A program made the translations under genes and the position numbers. From assembly GCA_031277535.1 (NCBI GenBank), contig JAITMD010000016.1:1-64000 (forward strand): 64,000 nt of DNA. Reading direction: 5' to 3'. This DNA comes from Flavobacteriaceae bacterium. GTDB lineage: Bacteria; Bacteroidota; Bacteroidia; Flavobacteriales; Flavobacteriaceae. Shown one piece after another: positions 45,174-53,981 of the stretch; position 1 is the stretch's first letter; every line of letters begins with the position of its first letter. The notes under the pieces were generated by a model. It did no database searches, had not been told where the DNA came from, and saw only the letters and a program-made list of their open reading frames with translations.

Positions 45174-46306
45174 TGGCAGGTATTTATATTCATATTCCCT
45201 TTTGCAAACAAGCATGTCATTATTGTGACTTTCATTTTTCTACTTCGTTAAAGAAAAAAGAAGAGTTGCTTGCTTGTTTGAAGAAAGAGTTAGTGTTGCG
45301 TAAGGATGAATTACAAGGAGAAGTAATCGAAACCATTTATTTTGGAGGAGGTACTCCAAGTATTTTAACTGTAGAAGAAATTAATGAACTGATCGCCTCA
45401 GTTTACAATAACTATTTTGTAATTGATCTACCTGAGATTACTTTAGAGGCCAATCCAGATGATTTGAATATAGAAACGATTGAACGGTTGGCTGTATCAA
45501 AAGTAAATCGATTGAGTATTGGTATTCAGTCTTTTGATGAAGAAGATTTGAAGATGATGAATAGGGCACATAACGCAACAGAGGCAATTAGATGTTTGGA
45601 GCATGCTACAAAGTATTTTGAGAATATCTCGATTGATCTAATTTATGGAATTCCAAATATGAGTAATGAGCGTTGGTTAGAGAATGTACAGCGCATCTTA
45701 GATTTGAATATTCCACATATTTCGTGTTATGCTTTGACAGTAGAGGAACGTACAGCTCTAAATAAACTAATCAAAAAAGGTGTAATACCAAGTCCTAAGG
45801 AAGAAGTGGCACATCAACATTTTATGTTGTTGATAGATACTCTTAGAAGCAATGACTATATACATTATGAACTTTCAAACTTTGCTAAAGAGGGGTATTA
45901 TTCTAAAAATAATTCAGCTTACTGGTTAGGTAAAAAATATTTAGGAATTGGACCATCAGCACATAGTTTTGATGGAGTACACCGTAGTTGGAATATAGCG
46001 AATAATAGTTTGTATATTAAAGCAATAGAAGAGAGTATCCTACCTCTTGAAATAGAAACCCTTACGCTCCATGATCAATACAACGAGTATGTAATGACAG
46101 GATTACGTACAATATGGGGGGTAGATATAGAAAGAGTATCAATAAAAATGGGAACTATATACAGTGATTATTTAGTAAAAGAGTCTGCTCATTTTATTGA
46201 AGAAGGGCTAATGCATAGAGAAGGCAATATATTAACTATAACTGATAAAGGAAAATTTTTGAGCGATGGTATTGCATCTGATTTATTTTGGGTAGATTTG
46301 AAATAA
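45173..46306 (+). CDS. hemW: Radical SAM haem chaperone HemW
   Basis: A 377-aa radical SAM protein with the iron-sulfur motif CKQACHYC (Cys11, 15, 18), GGGTPS, LEANPDDL, RLSIGIQSFDEEDLKMMNRAH and the HemW C-terminal domain (GPSAHSFDG, YVMTGLRTIWGVD). HemW has CxxxCxxC, whereas true oxygen-independent coproporphyrinogen oxidase HemN has the extra cysteine of CxxxCxxCxC; the following residues here are DFHF, so HemW is favoured. Translationally coupled to ruvC. Confidence 0.93.
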   Translation: MAGIYIHIPFCKQACHYCDFHFSTSLKKKEELLACLKKELVLRKDELQGEVIETIYFGGGTPSILTVEEINELIASVYNNYFVIDLPEITLEANPDDLNIETIERLAVSKVNRLSIGIQSFDEEDLKMMNRAHNATEAIRCLEHATKYFENISIDLIYGIPNMSNERWLENVQRILDLNIPHISCYALTVEERTALNKLIKKGVIPSPKEEVAHQHFMLLIDTLRSNDYIHYELSNFAKEGYYSKNNSAYWLGKKYLGIGPSAHSFDGVHRSWNIANNSLYIKAIEESILPLEIETLTLHDQYNEYVMTGLRTIWGVDIERVSIKMGTIYSDYLVKESAHFIEEGLMHREGNILTITDKGKFLSDGIASDLFWVDLK

Positions 46307-46310
46307 AACA

Positions 46311-47081
46311 GTGAAAGCAACAATAACCTATCAAGAGAAAGCATATAATATTGATTTTAACCAGCCAATAGATATCTCTATTCCATTAGTTAATACAGAA
46401 TCTAATCCAATAGCATGGTACTTAGATGCACCTGTCATTGAACCAGTAACAATGGGTGATTGGGTAGGTAAGGTAAGTGCAGGTCAATCCTCTACAAATT
46501 TTAATAATATTCTGTTTAATCCACATGCACACGGTACACATACAGAATGCTTAGGGCATATTACCAATAACTTTTTTTCAATAAATGATACGCTAAAAAC
46601 ATATATGTTTTTAGCGCAAGTAGTTTCTGTTGAACCAGAAATACAAACCAATGGTGATGCAATAATTACCTTACAGCAAATTGAAACGCTATGGGAGAAT
46701 AACCAGCAAACAGCCTTTGTGATACGTACATTACCAAATACTTTAGGTAAAAAGAGTAAGAAGTATTCACATACCAATCCACCATATTTAGCACACGAAG
46801 CAGCAAGTTTTTTGCGAGAGCAAGGTATAGATCATCTATTGATAGATTTACCAAGTGTAGATAAAGAGAAGGATGAAGGAAAATTAGTAGCACATAAAGC
46901 TTTTTGGAATGTAACAGATGTGAAGCAGTTAAATGATGATGCTCGTTTACAAGCAACAATTACAGAGTTGATTTATGTAGCAGATGAAGTAGTTGATGGT
47001 TTTTATTTTTTGAACATACAAGTAGCTTCGTTTGTAAATGACGCTAGTCCGAGCAAACCTGTACTGTACAAAGTATTGTAA
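46311..47081 (+). CDS. Cyclase-family (kynurenine-formamidase-like) metal hydrolase
   Basis: A 256-aa protein starting with GTG at 46311, 4 bases after hemW. It carries the metal-binding motif of the cyclase/KynB superfamily as HAHGTHTECLGH (HxGTHxE rather than the usual HxGTHxD), and DHLLIDLPSVDKEKDEGKLVAHKAFW later. The fold hydrolyses amide or lactone-type bonds; no kynurenine gene is nearby, so the substrate is open. Confidence 0.8.
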   Translation: MKATITYQEKAYNIDFNQPIDISIPLVNTESNPIAWYLDAPVIEPVTMGDWVGKVSAGQSSTNFNNILFNPHAHGTHTECLGHITNNFFSINDTLKTYMFLAQVVSVEPEIQTNGDAIITLQQIETLWENNQQTAFVIRTLPNTLGKKSKKYSHTNPPYLAHEAASFLREQGIDHLLIDLPSVDKEKDEGKLVAHKAFWNVTDVKQLNDDARLQATITELIYVADEVVDGFYFLNIQVASFVNDASPSKPVLYKVL

Positions 47082-47083
47082 CT

Positions 47084-47455
47084 ATGGAGTTAGATGAGTT
47101 GTTTGAATATTGTTCTACAAAACCTTATGCAACAAGTGGTTTTCCTTTTGATAAGAATTTGTTGACCTTTCGTGTTGGAGGTAAAATATTTGCAATGATT
47201 GCTATACATTTTTGGGAAGCAGGCAATAGAAATATTATATTGAAATGTAATCCTGATTATGCAGAAGAACTACGAGAGCGATACGAGGATATTACTTTTG
47301 GACATACAATGAATAAAAAGCATTGGAATACAATATACTTAAAAGGTGGTTTTACACGTGACCAATTGGTAGAGTGGATTGATATATCCTACGACTTGGT
47401 TTATGATACCTTGTCTCGAACTGAATTGATAAGCTTAGGCAAAAAAGAAATATAG
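47084..47455 (+). CDS. MmcQ/YjbR-family protein, copy 1
   Basis: A 123-aa protein of the YjbR/MmcQ (CyaY-like fold, DNA-binding-like) family: SGFPFDKNLLTFRVGGKIFAMI, LKCNPDYAEELRERY and GHTMNKKHWNTIYL. It is 2 bases after the cyclase gene and 2 bases before a second copy. Biological role unassigned for the family. Confidence 0.88.
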   Translation: MELDELFEYCSTKPYATSGFPFDKNLLTFRVGGKIFAMIAIHFWEAGNRNIILKCNPDYAEELRERYEDITFGHTMNKKHWNTIYLKGGFTRDQLVEWIDISYDLVYDTLSRTELISLGKKEI

Positions 47456-47457
47456 TT

Positions 47458-47817
47458 ATGGATGTACATTTAATTTATGATTATTGCTTGAATAAGAAAG
47501 GAACTATAGAAGATTTTCCTTTTGATGAAGAAACACTTACTTTTAAAGTAGGAGGTAAAATATATCTTCTTCTAAACTTGACAAAGTGGGAACAAGGAAC
47601 TCGTTTTATTAATTTAAAATGTGATCCAGAACGTGCAGAAGAATTACGTGCAGATTATAACGAAATAACTCCAGGATACCATATGAGTAAAAAGCATTGG
47701 AATTCTGTACAATTAGGAGGAGCTGTTCAGTGGAACTTAGTAAAAGAATTAATAGATCATTCTTATGATTTGGTTTATAATAGTCTCACAAAGAAAGTAA
47801 AAGATGAAATTGGTTAA
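47458..47817 (+). CDS. MmcQ/YjbR-family protein, copy 2
   Basis: A 119-aa paralog of the preceding gene: IEDFPFDEETLTFKVGGKIYLLL, LKCDPERAEELRADY, GYHMSKKHWNSVQL. Tandem duplication is clear, but sequence identity is moderate, so the copies are not recent. It shares the hemW-cyclase-YjbR transcription unit. Confidence 0.88.
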   Translation: MDVHLIYDYCLNKKGTIEDFPFDEETLTFKVGGKIYLLLNLTKWEQGTRFINLKCDPERAEELRADYNEITPGYHMSKKHWNSVQLGGAVQWNLVKELIDHSYDLVYNSLTKKVKDEIG

Positions 47818-47829
47818 TATCAAATAGTA

Positions 47830-48360
47830 ATGAAAGTGTATATAGTAACCGAACGATTGATCATACGTCAATACAAACCAGACGATTTGCAAGACTTTAT
47901 TGCAATGAATAAGGATGAACAAGTAATGGAGTTTTTCTTAGCTAAATTAACTTCTAATGAGTCTTTAGAGAGATTTGAGCGTATGAAATCGAATATAGAA
48001 CAAAAAGGATATGGCTTTTTTGCTGTAGAAGAAAAGAGTACAGGTTCTTTTATTGGGTTTGTAGGATTGTTAGATATTACCTTTGATGTTGATTTTGCTC
48101 CAGGAGTAGAAATAGGTTGGCGTATGTTGCCTCAATTTTGGGGTAATGGATATGCAACATAAGCAGCAAAAGCTTGTTTGGTGTTTGCAAAAGAAGAATT
48201 GAAGTTAAATCGAGTATATTCTTTTACTACTATCGCTAATGTTCGTTCAGCCAATGTTATGCAGAAGATAGGAATGCACTATGTGAAGGATTTTAATCAT
48301 CCATTAGTACCAGCAAATCATAAACTATTAAAGCATGTCTTGTATCAAATAGATTTATAA
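47830..48360 (+). pseudogene. GNAT acetyltransferase interrupted by one in-frame stop
   Basis: The frame from 47830 to 48360 encodes a complete RimJ/RimL-type GNAT acetyltransferase of 176 codons: TERLIIRQYKPDDLQDF, VEIGWRMLPQFWGNGYAT, then AAKACLVFAKEELKLNRVYSFT and NVRSANVMQKIGMHYVKDF. A TAA at 48160-48162 falls between GYAT and AAKA, where relatives usually have Glu (GAA), so one G-to-T change would explain it. Both halves stay in frame and are otherwise intact. Either a recent pseudogene or a sequencing error. Confidence 0.88.
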
Positions 48361-48365
48361 GAAAC

Positions 48366-48402
48366 AAAAAGCCATTTATCTACTTTCGATAAATGGCTTT
48401 TT
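48366..48402. terminator. Bidirectional terminator
   Basis: A 15-bp perfect stem (AAAAAGCCATTTATC, 48366-48380, with 48388-48402) has T runs on both strands. It lies between the GNAT pseudogene and the convergent TonB_C-like gene. Confidence 0.9.
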
Positions 48403-48405
48403 TAT

Positions 48406-49215
48406 TTATTTCTCTTGTTTCGAATTTAAAATGGTAAAAGGAAGTGTAAATGCTGCTCTTACAGGTTTCTTGTCCACAGTAGCTGGTATCCAAGGTTTCA
48501 ACTGATTAAAGATTTGTTGTATCTCTTTTTCATAGTCTTCTTTTCTATCACCATATAATCCTATTAATTTTACATCTGTAACACTACCATCTATTTCCAC
48601 AATAAACTGTATGGCAAAACGAAGTCTTTCTCCATCAAAGTTTGGAGGAATAAACAAGTTTATAAATTCTTGTTGAAATACTGCCATACCATCTGGATAA
48701 GTAGCCTTTGTTGTATTTGTATTTTCTTCTACAGTGATAGCTCTGTCATAACTTTCAGGTGTTAATTTATTCAAGCTATAGCTTTGTTCATATAGATTGT
48801 TGTATTGTAGTAAATTAAATCGAATGGTAACCTGTGATTTTACAGGCTTGTGATCTACAATAGGAGATTCCCAGTTATTTAATTGATTTGCAGTAGTTAA
48901 TATCCCCTCTTTTACTTTTGGATCTTGAATTCCCAATACAATAACATCACTCACCATATTGTTGTCAATCACCAAGCTTACAGCAAAGCTATAGGTATCT
49001 GTTGCAAATACGATTTTACCAAATTTAGCATAGAAAGCCTTTAAAAAATCAACTTTATAAATACCCTTGTAGGTAGGCATAGGCTTTTCCTGAATGTCTT
49101 CTGTTTTACTTGTTGTAACACTTGTTTTATCAGAACTTTTTTTTTGACCCCAAGCAACACTGGTTGCCAATAACAGGACAGCAAATAATAAGCTATGTTG
49201 TATAAAATTTTTCAT
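48406..49215 (-). CDS. Secreted protein with two TonB_C-like domains (array member 1)
   Basis: A 269-aa exported protein (signal peptide ending SVAWGQ). Two copies of a TonB C-terminal-like domain follow: residues about 48-150 (FLKAFYAKFGK...VSDVIVLGIQDPKV...LNNWESPIVDHKPVKSQVTIRFNL) and about 170-265 (PDGMAVFQQEFINLF...IDGSVTDVKLIGLYGDR...LKPWIPATVDKKPVRAAFTLPFTI). There is no transmembrane anchor or proline-rich spacer, so it cannot act as a classical TonB. It is the last of eight such genes in a row. Confidence 0.75.
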   Translation of the reverse strand: MKNFIQHSLLFAVLLLATSVAWGQKKSSDKTSVTTSKTEDIQEKPMPTYKGIYKVDFLKAFYAKFGKIVFATDTYSFAVSLVIDNNMVSDVIVLGIQDPKVKEGILTTANQLNNWESPIVDHKPVKSQVTIRFNLLQYNNLYEQSYSLNKLTPESYDRAITVEENTNTTKATYPDGMAVFQQEFINLFIPPNFDGERLRFAIQFIVEIDGSVTDVKLIGLYGDRKEDYEKEIQQIFNQLKPWIPATVDKKPVRAAFTLPFTILNSKQEK

Positions 49216-49271
49216 CTGAAGTAGTTTCTATGAGTTAAATCTAAATCCTAAAAAAGGAGGTGTAAAAACAT

Positions 49272-50075
49272 TTAATATTCGTCTTCTACAGCAACAACAG
49301 TTGTAATCATTGGCACAAGGATTCTACTTGTAACCGGTCTTCCTTCATATGTTCCTGGATTCCATTTCTTCATAGAAGTAACTACTTTTGTAAAGTCTTC
49401 AATGAATTTGTCCTTTAATCTATCGTTTTTTATTCCTTGTAACTCTACACCAACTACGCTACCCGATGCATCAATCGTAAGTGTATAGGTATATTTTAGT
49501 CGGTCGTTTACAAAGTTTGCCTCACCCATCGGTCCTTTTTTACTCGTGTATTCTTCCCAAAAACCTTTGTGTCCTGTAGGATACGAAGCAGGCTTAAACA
49601 AGCTTTCTTCTTTAGAAGCAGTATAGTGAATGTTCTTTGTGTTTGATTGAATTTCAGCTATATTAATGTAAAAGGGTAAAGCATATCGCGATGGAATTTT
49701 CATTCCGTTTTCTTTTGCAGGTTGCCATTTCTTCATTTCTTTTACTATACTAATAATATCAGTAGTAAGTTGAGGATTGGTTATATTAGAAACCATAATA
49801 TTATCTAATTCTCCTGATTCAGTCACGGTAAAGCCAATACTAAACTGTAATTCCGTTTCTTGTAAAGGAGTATCTTTAAACTTCTTTTGAAAAGCCTTTA
49901 AGAAGTCATTCATAAAGTGCCCAGGATATTTGGCATGAGTAGTAGATTGATAAAATTCTACTACAGGTTGAATAGTGTTTAACTCTTTTTCATTAGTAGC
50001 CCAGATAGAACCACACCATAAAGTTGTACTTAATAGTGTTATCCCTGTCCAAACTCTTTTTGTTGTGTAATGCAT
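49272..50075 (-). CDS. Secreted protein with two TonB_C-like domains (array member 2)
   Basis: A 267-aa protein with a signal peptide (ending SIWA). Domain 1 (residues about 50-145) has FMNDFLKAFQKKFKDT, ESGELDNIMVSNI and MKKWQPAKENGMKIPSRYALPFYI. Domain 2 (about 165-260) has YPTGHKGFWEEYTSK, DASGSVVGVELQGIKND and MKKWNPGTYEGRPVTSRILVPM. It is separated from its neighbours by 56 and 102 bases, so it may have its own promoter. Confidence 0.75.
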   Translation of the reverse strand: MHYTTKRVWTGITLLSTTLWCGSIWATNEKELNTIQPVVEFYQSTTHAKYPGHFMNDFLKAFQKKFKDTPLQETELQFSIGFTVTESGELDNIMVSNITNPQLTTDIISIVKEMKKWQPAKENGMKIPSRYALPFYINIAEIQSNTKNIHYTASKEESLFKPASYPTGHKGFWEEYTSKKGPMGEANFVNDRLKYTYTLTIDASGSVVGVELQGIKNDRLKDKFIEDFTKVVTSMKKWNPGTYEGRPVTSRILVPMITTVVAVEDEY

Positions 50076-50177
50076 TTTTAATGTGTTTTATAGCAAGCTA
50101 ATTTACTAAATAATAAAAGATGTAGAGTTTTATTAAACGAGGTGCTCCTACATTCCTTTTTGCTACAAATAAATAGT

Positions 50178-50651
50178 TTACAATTCGTTGACCTTTGCCA
50201 AGATTTGAAGAGGAAGTGTACATTCCGAATCCAAAGATTTCCCTTGGTAGGTTGCAGGTTGCCACGTATCTTCAGTTGCTGTGATAATTAGTTCTTTTAG
50301 CTTTGCATTTTCCTCTGCATTAAACGAGCTGCGCAGTATCGATACCTCCGTAATGGCACCGTGTTTATCTATCGCTAATTGATACACTAAAGCTATATTA
50401 CTTTTAATCGCTTTTGTAGGATACACTTGATAGAATAGCTTAGATAAATTAATAGACAGCTGATTGGTTGCTATACGTGAGTGAGCAGCTTTATAATCTT
50501 TGTGATGGGTATACTCAATAGTGTCCGTATTTGTTCTGGGGCAGGTAGCTCCAGATTTTGGTGTTTGTTGAGGTATAGTTGGTTTATCTTGTGCAAAACA
50601 TAGCGTACTAAATGTTATTGCTACTAATAGTGCAATCGATTGGGTATTCAT
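50178..50651 (-). CDS. Secreted single TonB_C-like domain protein (array member 3)
   Basis: A 157-aa protein with a signal peptide ending FAQ and a Pro/Lys linker. One TonB_C-like domain covers about residues 65-150: LVYQLAIDKHGAITEVSILRSSF, ATEDTWQPATYQGKSLDSECTLPLQI. Gaps of about 100-150 bases on both sides suggest separate transcription. Confidence 0.72.
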   Translation of the reverse strand: MNTQSIALLVAITFSTLCFAQDKPTIPQQTPKSGATCPRTNTDTIEYTHHKDYKAAHSRIATNQLSINLSKLFYQVYPTKAIKSNIALVYQLAIDKHGAITEVSILRSSFNAEENAKLKELIITATEDTWQPATYQGKSLDSECTLPLQILAKVNEL

Positions 50652-50802
50652 AACACAGTGTTTAATGAGTGATTTTTTCAGTTATATACTTTGCAATGTA
50701 CACAAAAACAGTTGGTATATTCTATAAAAAAACTATATTTTATCAGAGTATTTCTCTTTGTTTTACACCAGATAAATCAATAGCATATTTGCTTTACCTC
50801 AC

Positions 50803-51264
50803 TTACTTTTTGGGAGGAATAGTAATTGTTATCTCTTGTTTGTCTTGCACTTTTTGATTATTTTTTTGTGTAGGTTTCCAAGTAGATAATTGTTTCAACA
50901 CATATATTGCTTCTTCCTCTGTACCAAAACCAGGACTTTTTATTACTTTGATATCACTTAGTGAGCCATCTTTCTCAACTATAAAGCTCATTTTTATATC
51001 AATAGCTACATTTTTAGCTATTCCTTTAGGTCTTTTAAACTTTTGGATAAATAGTTCATTAAACTTTTTTTTCCCATCTATATATTCAGCAGGAATTGTA
51101 ACTAATACAAATATAGGGCGGTCATCTCTATCGTCATCCTCTGCTTGAGGCGTTGCTGGTGCCTTATTTGTATTAGAAGAAACTGGTTCTTGTGCATGTG
51201 TTTTTTCTATTGCAAATAGAGCAAATAAGAAAAGTAGGAGTGGAATAATTTGTGTTTTTTTCAT
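50803..51264 (-). CDS. Secreted single TonB_C-like domain protein (array member 4)
   Basis: A 153-aa protein: signal peptide ending THAQ, an acidic linker (AEDDDRDDRPI), then one domain with IPAEYIDGKKKFNELFIQKFKRP, IVEKDGSLSDIKVIKSPGFGTEEEAI and STWKPTQKNNQKVQDKQEITITIP. The wording VEKDGSLSDIKV is shared with members 6 and 7. It starts 27 bases after member 5. Confidence 0.75.
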   Translation of the reverse strand: MKKTQIIPLLLFLFALFAIEKTHAQEPVSSNTNKAPATPQAEDDDRDDRPIFVLVTIPAEYIDGKKKFNELFIQKFKRPKGIAKNVAIDIKMSFIVEKDGSLSDIKVIKSPGFGTEEEAIYVLKQLSTWKPTQKNNQKVQDKQEITITIPPKK

Positions 51265-51291
51265 AGTATTTATAGGTTATTTAGTCTTTTA

Positions 51292-51717
51292 CTAAGGGTG
51301 TTGCGCTCCCTTCATTGTTATTGGCATAGTGTATAAGTAACGAACCTTTTTTCCATCTTTTTGAGCAGGTTGCCATTCTTTTATAGTGTTCAATCTGCGC
51401 AATGCATCTTTGATAAAAGTTTCTATAAGATTTTCGTCCAAACCAATAGCCTCTGTATCTGTTATTTTGATATCCGTTGCTCGTCCATCAGGTTCTACTA
51501 TTAATTGAAAAACTATTTTAAAGCTTGAATTGTTAGGTAGGTCACGATTACTGAATCGTTTTGCAATTTCGAAAATGCCTCCTTTGCAATCTGCATTAAT
51601 GTCTACTTCTCCTTTTTGGTATATTTTGCCACTTGTGTCTATAGGATTTTGAGCATAAGTAATGGTGGTACTTATTCCAAGGAACAATGCAACGAATAGT
51701 AATATTTTTATTTTCAT
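51292..51717 (-). CDS. Secreted single TonB_C-like domain protein (array member 5)
   Basis: A 141-aa protein: signal peptide ending ITYAQ, then one domain with GGIFEIAKRFSNRDLP, FQLIVEPDGRATDIKITDTEAIG and IKEWQPAQKDGKKVRYLYTMPITM. It lies 4 bases after member 6, so the two are co-transcribed. Confidence 0.75.
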   Translation of the reverse strand: MKIKILLFVALFLGISTTITYAQNPIDTSGKIYQKGEVDINADCKGGIFEIAKRFSNRDLPNNSSFKIVFQLIVEPDGRATDIKITDTEAIGLDENLIETFIKDALRRLNTIKEWQPAQKDGKKVRYLYTMPITMKGAQHP

Positions 51718-51721
51718 ATAG

Positions 51722-52243
51722 TTATTTTTTAATTGGGATTGATAGAGGTACAGTTAGTTGACTACGCACAATCTCTTCTTCTTTTTTAGCAGGTTTCCAT
51801 TTCGGTAATAGCTGGAGTGCACTTGCCGTTCTTTTTCCCACACCATAACCTGGATCACGTAATACAACGATATTGCTTAAGGTTCCATCTTTTTCTACTA
51901 TAAAAGAAACAATCACAGTTAACGATTTTATGTCAGTTTCTACATCCATTAGCTCAATGTTTGCAATTAGTTGTTTATCAAAAGCAATCATCCCTCCTGG
52001 AAATTCGGCAGGGACATCCACATGAGCTACATTGTATACTTTAGTCTCTTTTTCTCTTTCTTGTTGTCTTTTTCGCAATTCTTCAACCTGTTTTTCGCTT
52101 ATTTCGCCATGCGCTTTATCTTTATCACGATTAGTCGTTTTGGAAGAATTAGGAAGGTCTATCACCTTCATTTCTCTTTCTTGTGCTTTGCTATTTACGG
52201 TGAAAAGTAGGCTTATACAGACAGTTGCAAGTAATGTTTTCAT
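51722..52243 (-). CDS. Secreted single TonB_C-like domain protein (array member 6)
   Basis: A 173-aa protein: signal peptide ending SKAQ, a highly charged linker (EKQVEELRKRQQEREKET), then one domain with VPAEFPGGMIAFDKQL, FIVEKDGTLSNIVVLRDPGYGVGKRTASAL and LPKWKPAKKEEEIVRSQLTVPLSI. The motif FPGG...f is typical of TonB C-terminal domains in Bacteroidota. It lies 4 bases after member 7. Confidence 0.77.
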   Translation of the reverse strand: MKTLLATVCISLLFTVNSKAQEREMKVIDLPNSSKTTNRDKDKAHGEISEKQVEELRKRQQEREKETKVYNVAHVDVPAEFPGGMIAFDKQLIANIELMDVETDIKSLTVIVSFIVEKDGTLSNIVVLRDPGYGVGKRTASALQLLPKWKPAKKEEEIVRSQLTVPLSIPIKK

Positions 52244-52247
52244 TTTT

Positions 52248-53006
52248 TTATCGTTGAATTGTTATAGTCATATTCATTGTACTTCTTACAATCATATTGT
52301 TGGTTAGTGCAGGTTGCCATTTTTTCATTTTGCTAATTGCTCTAACAACTTCTTTATCCAATGGAGCATCCCCAGAAGATTTGGCTACTTTAATATCTGT
52401 CAACGATCCGTCTTTCTCTACCACAAATTCCAGTATAATTCGTAAGGTTTTAGAAGTTTCTCTTGGATCTGACCTCCTCATGTAGGACATAAAATCTGTA
52501 TTAAATCGCTGTATTCCACCTTTGTATTGTGCAGGAATTTGCACAACCAAGAACACCTTATCCGATTCATGAAGGATATTAGGTATAGTTAGTACATAAT
52601 CCATTTTTTGCACACTCAACGGATGCCCATTGAGTACTAAGGGAATTGTTATTCTACTCTCGATTATAGCTGTATTTTCTTTCAAAGGTTTCCATGAGTT
52701 TAATTCGCCTACAGCTGTTTTGATTTTGTTTTCAAGTGAGTTTGTAGGTAGATTTGTAATCTCAATATCCTTTACTTCTCCTTCTTTGTTTACGGTAAAA
52801 GATATTTCACCAATTAGTTCTTTGTCATCCATATAAGAAGTGAAATTCTCTAATTTACGTTTGATGTCTTCTACCATTTTAAGGTTTCCACCACTGTATT
52901 CTACTTGTGGTTTTTCGGGTGAGTTTGCTATCGGTTTTTGAGCTATACCTTGTTGTACTGCAAAAAACAAGAACAGCAGGCAATTAATCAATTGGAAATT
53001 TTTCAT
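52248..53006 (-). CDS. Secreted protein with two TonB_C-like domains (array member 7)
   Basis: A 252-aa protein: signal peptide ending GIAQ; domain 1 (about residues 35-125) with SGGNLKMVEDIKRKL, NKEGEVKDIEITNLP and LNSWKPLKENTAIIESRITIPLVL; domain 2 (about 150-250) with IPAQYKGGIQRFNTDFMSYM, VEKDGSLTDIKVAKSSGDAPLDKEVV and MKKWQPALTNNMIVRSTMNMTITI. It begins 9 bases after member 8. Confidence 0.77.
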   Translation of the reverse strand: MKNFQLINCLLFLFFAVQQGIAQKPIANSPEKPQVEYSGGNLKMVEDIKRKLENFTSYMDDKELIGEISFTVNKEGEVKDIEITNLPTNSLENKIKTAVGELNSWKPLKENTAIIESRITIPLVLNGHPLSVQKMDYVLTIPNILHESDKVFLVVQIPAQYKGGIQRFNTDFMSYMRRSDPRETSKTLRIILEFVVEKDGSLTDIKVAKSSGDAPLDKEVVRAISKMKKWQPALTNNMIVRSTMNMTITIQR

Positions 53007-53015
53007 TTTAGTATA

Positions 53016-53759
53016 TTAATAAATAATTGTAATTGGTATGGTAAACGTTGTTTCTACAGGTTTTCCATCTATTTCTTTAGGTATCCATTGCATAAATTCT
53101 TCAAGCTGAAACAATCGATTTATTTCTTCATAGATCCCATACCCTGGATCTTGTATTATATCTACATCTATTAGTCTGCCCTCTTTATTAACTGTTATTT
53201 GAATAATAGCCTTGAGTTTCTTTATGTTTTTAGGAACATCAGGCTTTCTAAATCTATTAAAAAACTGTTTGTTAAAAGCAGGCCAACTATCAATAAATCC
53301 TCCTTTTTTTGTTACTGTTTCCTTTTCTTTTTTAGGCAATAGATTAATTGTGTTGAGGGATAGTATAGGTTGATTATTAGCATCTATAGACACACAGAAA
53401 GGAACAGATACAACATCTTCTACTTTCTGTTTGTTCAACATAGCAGGTTTCCATTTTTCAAGTTCTGAAAGTGTATGTTGTAAGGTGTTTCTCATTCCTA
53501 CATTTTTTAATTGATAAAACCCAAGTGCATAGGCTTTCCCTTCTGTATTTATTACTAATCTTATGGTAAACTCTTGCCACTTTTTATCGCCTAATAATTC
53601 CAAAAGATCCTCTTTATTTATATTTTTTGTGAGATCCGAAAATAGTTTTTCTTGCCCTCCCTTATAAATCGCAATTGTTTTTTCTGTTTCTTGAGCATGG
53701 GAGAATTGCATAGAACATATAACAATCAAACAATATGTTAATATTTTTAAATATATCAA
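53016..53759 (-). CDS. Secreted protein with two TonB_C-like domains (array member 8, TTG start)
   Basis: A 247-aa protein and the first gene of the tight five-gene run. No ATG precedes the signal peptide, so TTG at 53759 is the likely start (MIYLKILTYCLIVICSMQFSHAQ). Domain 1 (about residues 30-125): YKGGQEKLFSDLTKNI, LEKWKPAMLNKQKVEDVVSVPFCV. Domain 2 (about 150-245): FIDSWPAFNKQFFNRFRKP, NKEGRLIDVDIIQDPGYGIYEEI and FMQWIPKEIDGKPVETTFTIPITI. Confidence 0.75.
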   Translation of the reverse strand: MIYLKILTYCLIVICSMQFSHAQETEKTIAIYKGGQEKLFSDLTKNINKEDLLELLGDKKWQEFTIRLVINTEGKAYALGFYQLKNVGMRNTLQHTLSELEKWKPAMLNKQKVEDVVSVPFCVSIDANNQPILSLNTINLLPKKEKETVTKKGGFIDSWPAFNKQFFNRFRKPDVPKNIKKLKAIIQITVNKEGRLIDVDIIQDPGYGIYEEINRLFQLEEFMQWIPKEIDGKPVETTFTIPITIIY

Positions 53760-53802
53760 GTCTTTTGTTGTTTCTTTTTTTAAATTTTATACTAAGGTAA
53801 TA

Positions 53803-53837
53803 AAAAAGAGAGAACAATAGGGTTGTTCTCTCTTTTT
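53803..53837. terminator. Strong hairpin between array and ninth remnant
   Basis: A perfect 15-bp stem (AAAAAGAGAGAACAA, 53803-53817, with 53823-53837). On the minus strand it directly follows the stop of the truncated ninth TonB_C-like copy and would terminate it. Confidence 0.8.
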
Positions 53838-53851
53838 GCTTTTAAGAAGGC

Positions 53852-53965
53852 TTACTTTTCTTCCGTACTTTTTTTCAGGATAATTGGCAAGTAAAACTCA
53901 CTGCTTACATCTTTTCTTTTGTCATTAGCAGGTTGGCAGTTCTGCGAAAGTTTAGTAATTTTAGA
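53852..53965 (-). pseudogene. 3' remnant of a ninth TonB_C-like gene
   Basis: A minus-strand frame without a start codon encodes 37 residues ending in a stop at 53852. SKITKLSQNCQPANDKRKDV and SSEFYLPIILKKSTEEK match the last strands of the neighbouring proteins (compare MKKWQPALTNNMIVRS...TITI), with Cys in place of the conserved Trp. The 5' part is gone: the promoter and start of the next plus-strand gene lie there. It keeps its own terminator. A deletion scar of a former array member is the best explanation. Confidence 0.7.
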
Positions 53966-53981
53966 CTAAAATAAATTGACT

